7,880 bases of DNA from Fimbriimonadaceae bacterium (lineage in GTDB: Bacteria; Armatimonadota; Fimbriimonadia; Fimbriimonadales; Fimbriimonadaceae): assembly GCA_019694835.1 (NCBI GenBank), contig JAIBBE010000229.1, positions 1 to 7,880 on the forward strand, in the 5' to 3' direction. The position numbers were made by a program, and so were the translations under genes. Of the stretch, positions 5,890-7,880 are shown piece by piece (position 1 is the first letter of the stretch; the number at the start of each line of letters is the position of its first letter). The notes below the pieces were generated by a model. That model was not told the DNA's origin, searched no databases, and saw nothing but the letters and a program-made list of their open reading frames with translations.

Positions 5890-5899
5890 TTGAGCACGC

Positions 5900-6940
5900 A
5901 TGTACAATCCTCGTGCTCGATTTCGCCACCGTCTGGTAGCCCTTGTTCTCGTGCTCTCGCCCTGCTCTTGCGGTGCGTTACTGCCAGAGATTGAAGCTCC
6001 AGCCAACGTCTACAAGTTGACAACGAAGAAGCCGTGGGTCCCAGATCCCGACCGAGGTCCGGAACAGCCTTGGGTTGATGTCGATCCTAATGTCACACTT
6101 GAAGCAAATCAATGCCAGTTGACGCTGTTCGCAGGCGAACGTCCAGCAAAAAACACCGCCCGTGCGTCGGTCGCGCTCATCATTGGAAGTAGCGCACTTG
6201 CCATTGCCGGTGGATTAACCTCGACTGTTCTGGGACTGGTAGCTGATCAGGATCAGGCTGCCATCAGGACTTCTACCATTACCGCTGCGGGAATTGCAGC
6301 TGCTGGAGGTGTCATTTCGCTGATCACTAGCCTGGTACGAAAGGAGAAGGTGGCAACATGGCAAACACGACGTAAACTCTGGGACAAGGGTTATGGCACT
6401 CGCCGAGATAATCCTGCTCAGGCAGAGCAGTACTTCATCGAATGCACGAGTTCAGAGCCGCCAACCCCCGAGGTGAGGGCGATCCTCCAGGACGTCGGTG
6501 ACCCTGGGCCCAAACCGAAGAAGATAAGTTACCGTTCCTGTCTCCCACTGCAGAATATTGCTATCGCTCGGCTGGCGAGTGGCACCTCGCATGCACTCAT
6601 GAAGTGCGACTTGAAGAAGGGGGAGAGCCTCGAAGTAAAGATGAAGGGACACACCTACGTAACTGGCAAGCGACCCGTTGACGATTGGGGCGGGAACCTG
6701 TACATCCGTTTCTGCTTTGCAGACAGTAAAGGTGTCGAGATTTCCGATGCGCAATGCGATGATGGAGAGGTGAAGAGTCCCCTTAGGGGACCATTTGACG
6801 ATCGGAAACAGGAGCTTCGGGCTGCCGAGACCTATACTGCATCTGATGCGGTCGCTGTGATCGTCAAACTTGAGAACGGGACAAGCGCAGAGCTAAATTT
6901 CGACAGTCTTGAGGTCAAGACTGCACGAACACCAATGTGA
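5900..6940 (+). CDS. Unrecognised envelope protein with signal sequence and glycine-rich transmembrane hairpin
   Basis: I do not recognise this 346-aa protein. Residues 1-25 look like a signal sequence: basic start (Arg 5, 7, 9, 11), hydrophobic core LVALVLVLS, then Pro-Cys-Ser-Cys-Gly. Cys22 or Cys24 could be lipidated, but Pro before Cys22 makes the lipobox atypical. Residues 30-88 are Pro-rich and polar. Two Ala/Gly/Ile-rich segments (about 89-114 and 124-146) separated by DQDQAAIR could form a membrane hairpin, followed by basic RKEK. About 150-185 is a charged helical part with a Tyr/Trp-rich stretch, and 210-346 looks beta-rich with several Cys, possibly a sandwich fold. There is no alternative start and no clear ribosome site. 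It follows the restriction-modification gene and shares its lower-GC codon use, so both may have arrived together; a functional link is speculative. Confidence 0.7.
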   Translation: MYNPRARFRHRLVALVLVLSPCSCGALLPEIEAPANVYKLTTKKPWVPDPDRGPEQPWVDVDPNVTLEANQCQLTLFAGERPAKNTARASVALIIGSSALAIAGGLTSTVLGLVADQDQAAIRTSTITAAGIAAAGGVISLITSLVRKEKVATWQTRRKLWDKGYGTRRDNPAQAEQYFIECTSSEPPTPEVRAILQDVGDPGPKPKKISYRSCLPLQNIAIARLASGTSHALMKCDLKKGESLEVKMKGHTYVTGKRPVDDWGGNLYIRFCFADSKGVEISDAQCDDGEVKSPLRGPFDDRKQELRAAETYTASDAVAVIVKLENGTSAELNFDSLEVKTARTPM

Positions 6941-6946
6941 GAAATT

Positions 6947-6986
6947 CGGCCCGGAAACACCGTTCTCAAGCTCCGGTTCCGGGCCG
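6947..6986. terminator. Hairpin between convergent genes, candidate bidirectional terminator
   Basis: Arms CGGCCCGGAA (6947-6956) and TTCCGGGCCG (6977-6986) are perfectly complementary around a 20-base loop. The hairpin starts six bases after the stop of the envelope gene and lies 26 bases beyond the stop of the integrase, so it separates two convergent genes. On the minus strand it is followed by AATTTCTC, a weak U-tract; on the plus strand no T-run follows. An alternative is that the inverted repeat is part of a recombinase core site next to the integrase gene. Confidence 0.5.
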
Positions 6987-7012
6987 CGGGTCGGCGTCAG
7001 TCGATGAGTAAC

Positions 7013-7880
7013 TCAGACCGGCACGAGACGGTCGACGGCGGTCCGGCAGTGCTCGTCGCTGGCGTGGATGTAGCGCTCCGTCGTCTGCAGCTTCGCGTGG
7101 CCGAGGAGCTGCATCACGACCTTGCCGCCCGAGCCGCCGAGCATCAACCGCGAGCCAAAGCAGTGCCGCAGCGCGTGGATCCCGTACTCCGGCACCCCGG
7201 CGTAGCGCGCGATATGCTCGAGCGTCCGCCGCTGCGACTCGTTCGTCGTGGGTCCACCTCGCTCCCGCTCGAGGACCCGGCCCTCGCCCCCGGTCGCGGC
7301 CTGGTGCTGGGCGAGCGCCTTCTGCAGCCGCGGGGACAACGGCACCGTCCGCGGCTTGCCGGTCTTGGGCGAGCCCTCGTGCCCGCGGACGAGGTTGCGC
7401 CGGACCTTGAGCTCGCGCTTCTCCAGGTCGACGTCCTCCCACCGCAGCGCGCTCAGCTCGCCCGACCGCAGCCCGGCCTCGCCGGCGAGCAGGACGAGCA
7501 CGAGGTCGGACAGCTTGAACGTCGCCGCGCTCTTGACCAGCTCCTCGAACTGCTCCGGCGTGTACCAGTGCGCCTCGACCTCGTTGGGCAGGTAGCTGAC
7601 CTCGGGGATCTCGAGCTTGTACCCCTTCGCCTTGGCGCAGCGGAGCATCGCCACGATGTACTTGAGCAGGTTGTTGACCGAGCCCGGTTCCAGGTGCTTC
7701 CGCTCCGCCTTCACTCGGTCGATCTCCTTCAGCGTCACCTCGTCGAGCCGCAACTTGCCCAGCAGCGGCAGCAGGTGGCAGCGCAGCAGCACCTCCTTGT
7801 TGTGCAGCGTGCTCGGCTTCTGCCGCTCGGCGCGGCCCGCCTCGAGCCACATCGGCGCGAACTCCTCGACCGTCGGCAGG
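7013..7880 (-). CDS. Tyrosine recombinase (phage-type integrase), N-terminus beyond the window
   Basis: This site-specific recombinase would integrate and excise a mobile element. Counting from the Met at 7852, residues about 1-80 are the core-binding (SAM-like) domain with the typical KPSTLHNKEVLLRCHLLPLLG start and the helix SVNNLLKYIVAMLRCAKAKG. The catalytic domain shows Arg129 (AGLRSGEL), a beta-hairpin Lys in KTGKPRTVPL (163 or 166), His226-x-x-Arg229 (HALRH), His252 (LLGHA) and nucleophile Tyr261 (TTERYIH), so the full catalytic set is present. The frame remains open to the right edge (LPTVEEFAP precedes the Met), so the true start and any arm-binding domain lie outside. Third codon positions are almost all G or C, unlike the two genes to its left. 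The 279 visible residues plus nine partial ones fit a roughly 300-400-aa integrase. Confidence 0.93.
   Translation of the reverse strand, partial: LPTVEEFAPMWLEAGRAERQKPSTLHNKEVLLRCHLLPLLGKLRLDEVTLKEIDRVKAERKHLEPGSVNNLLKYIVAMLRCAKAKGYKLEIPEVSYLPNEVEAHWYTPEQFEELVKSAATFKLSDLVLVLLAGEAGLRSGELSALRWEDVDLEKRELKVRRNLVRGHEGSPKTGKPRTVPLSPRLQKALAQHQAATGGEGRVLERERGGPTTNESQRRTLEHIARYAGVPEYGIHALRHCFGSRLMLGGSGGKVVMQLLGHAKLQTTERYIHASDEHCRTAVDRLVPV

Noticed and set aside
5917..5973. Confident lipoprotein call for the 346-aa protein
   Set aside because: Neither Cys22 nor Cys24 is preceded by a standard lipobox (Pro before Cys22, Pro-Cys-Ser before Cys24), so lipidation is left as a possibility.
6966..7850. 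294-codon minus-strand frame overlapping the integrase
   Set aside because: It is Ala/Arg/Gly-rich low-complexity sequence, the usual off-frame shadow of a GC-rich gene; the neighbouring frame holds all tyrosine recombinase residues.
1..7880. CRISPR arrays, tRNA genes, insertion sequences
   Set aside because: No regularly spaced direct repeats, no cloverleaf-like segment next to the integrase within the window, and no transposase frames were seen.

Overview
The window is high-GC bacterial DNA with the look of accessory or mobile-element DNA. Composition, the preference for GTG starts and the type of small regulators would suit a myxobacterium-like (Myxococcota) or another GC-rich proteobacterial or actinobacterial host. 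That is an inference from style; no marker gene fixes the taxon.

Layout. (1) 1-548, plus strand: an unrecognised protein with a C-terminal membrane segment, open to the left edge. (2) About 604-1723, minus strand: a compact operon of very small genes. In transcription order they are a 72-aa membrane/coiled-coil protein, a 63/64-aa free-standing Fis-type helix-turn-helix protein, a 60-aa protein, a 120-aa protein, and a fifth short reading frame that looks frameshifted. All four junctions are 4-base GTGA or ATGA overlaps, and a minus-strand terminator at about 515-541 lies inside the end of the facing gene. (3) 1724-1894: a divergent control region with a perfect inverted repeat, ATTTTGCA-N9-TGCAAAAT, plus a third half-site. 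(4) 1895-2521, plus strand: two small DNA-binding proteins, one with a homeodomain-like HTH and one MerR-like. (5) 2663-5758, plus strand: a 1031-aa single-chain restriction-modification enzyme. It has an N-terminal PD-(D/E)XK nuclease, an N6-adenine methyltransferase with DPAVGTGAF and NPPY motifs, and a type ISP-like C-terminal specificity domain, but no helicase. (6) 5900-6940, plus strand: an unrecognised envelope protein with a signal sequence and a glycine-rich transmembrane hairpin. (7) 7013-7880, minus strand: a tyrosine recombinase/integrase that runs off the right edge.

Taken together this reads as part of an integrative element or defence island: an integrase, a regulatory module with divergent promoters, and a restriction-modification cargo gene followed by an envelope protein. 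Regions 5 and 6 use many more A/T third positions than the integrase, which suggests a separate origin. The four plus-strand genes with visible upstream DNA lack a clear Shine-Dalgarno sequence and instead have a -10-like hexamer 6-10 bases before the start codon, as for leaderless mRNAs. Most genes of the minus operon have purine-rich ribosome sites. No tRNA, rRNA, CRISPR array or insertion sequence was seen.
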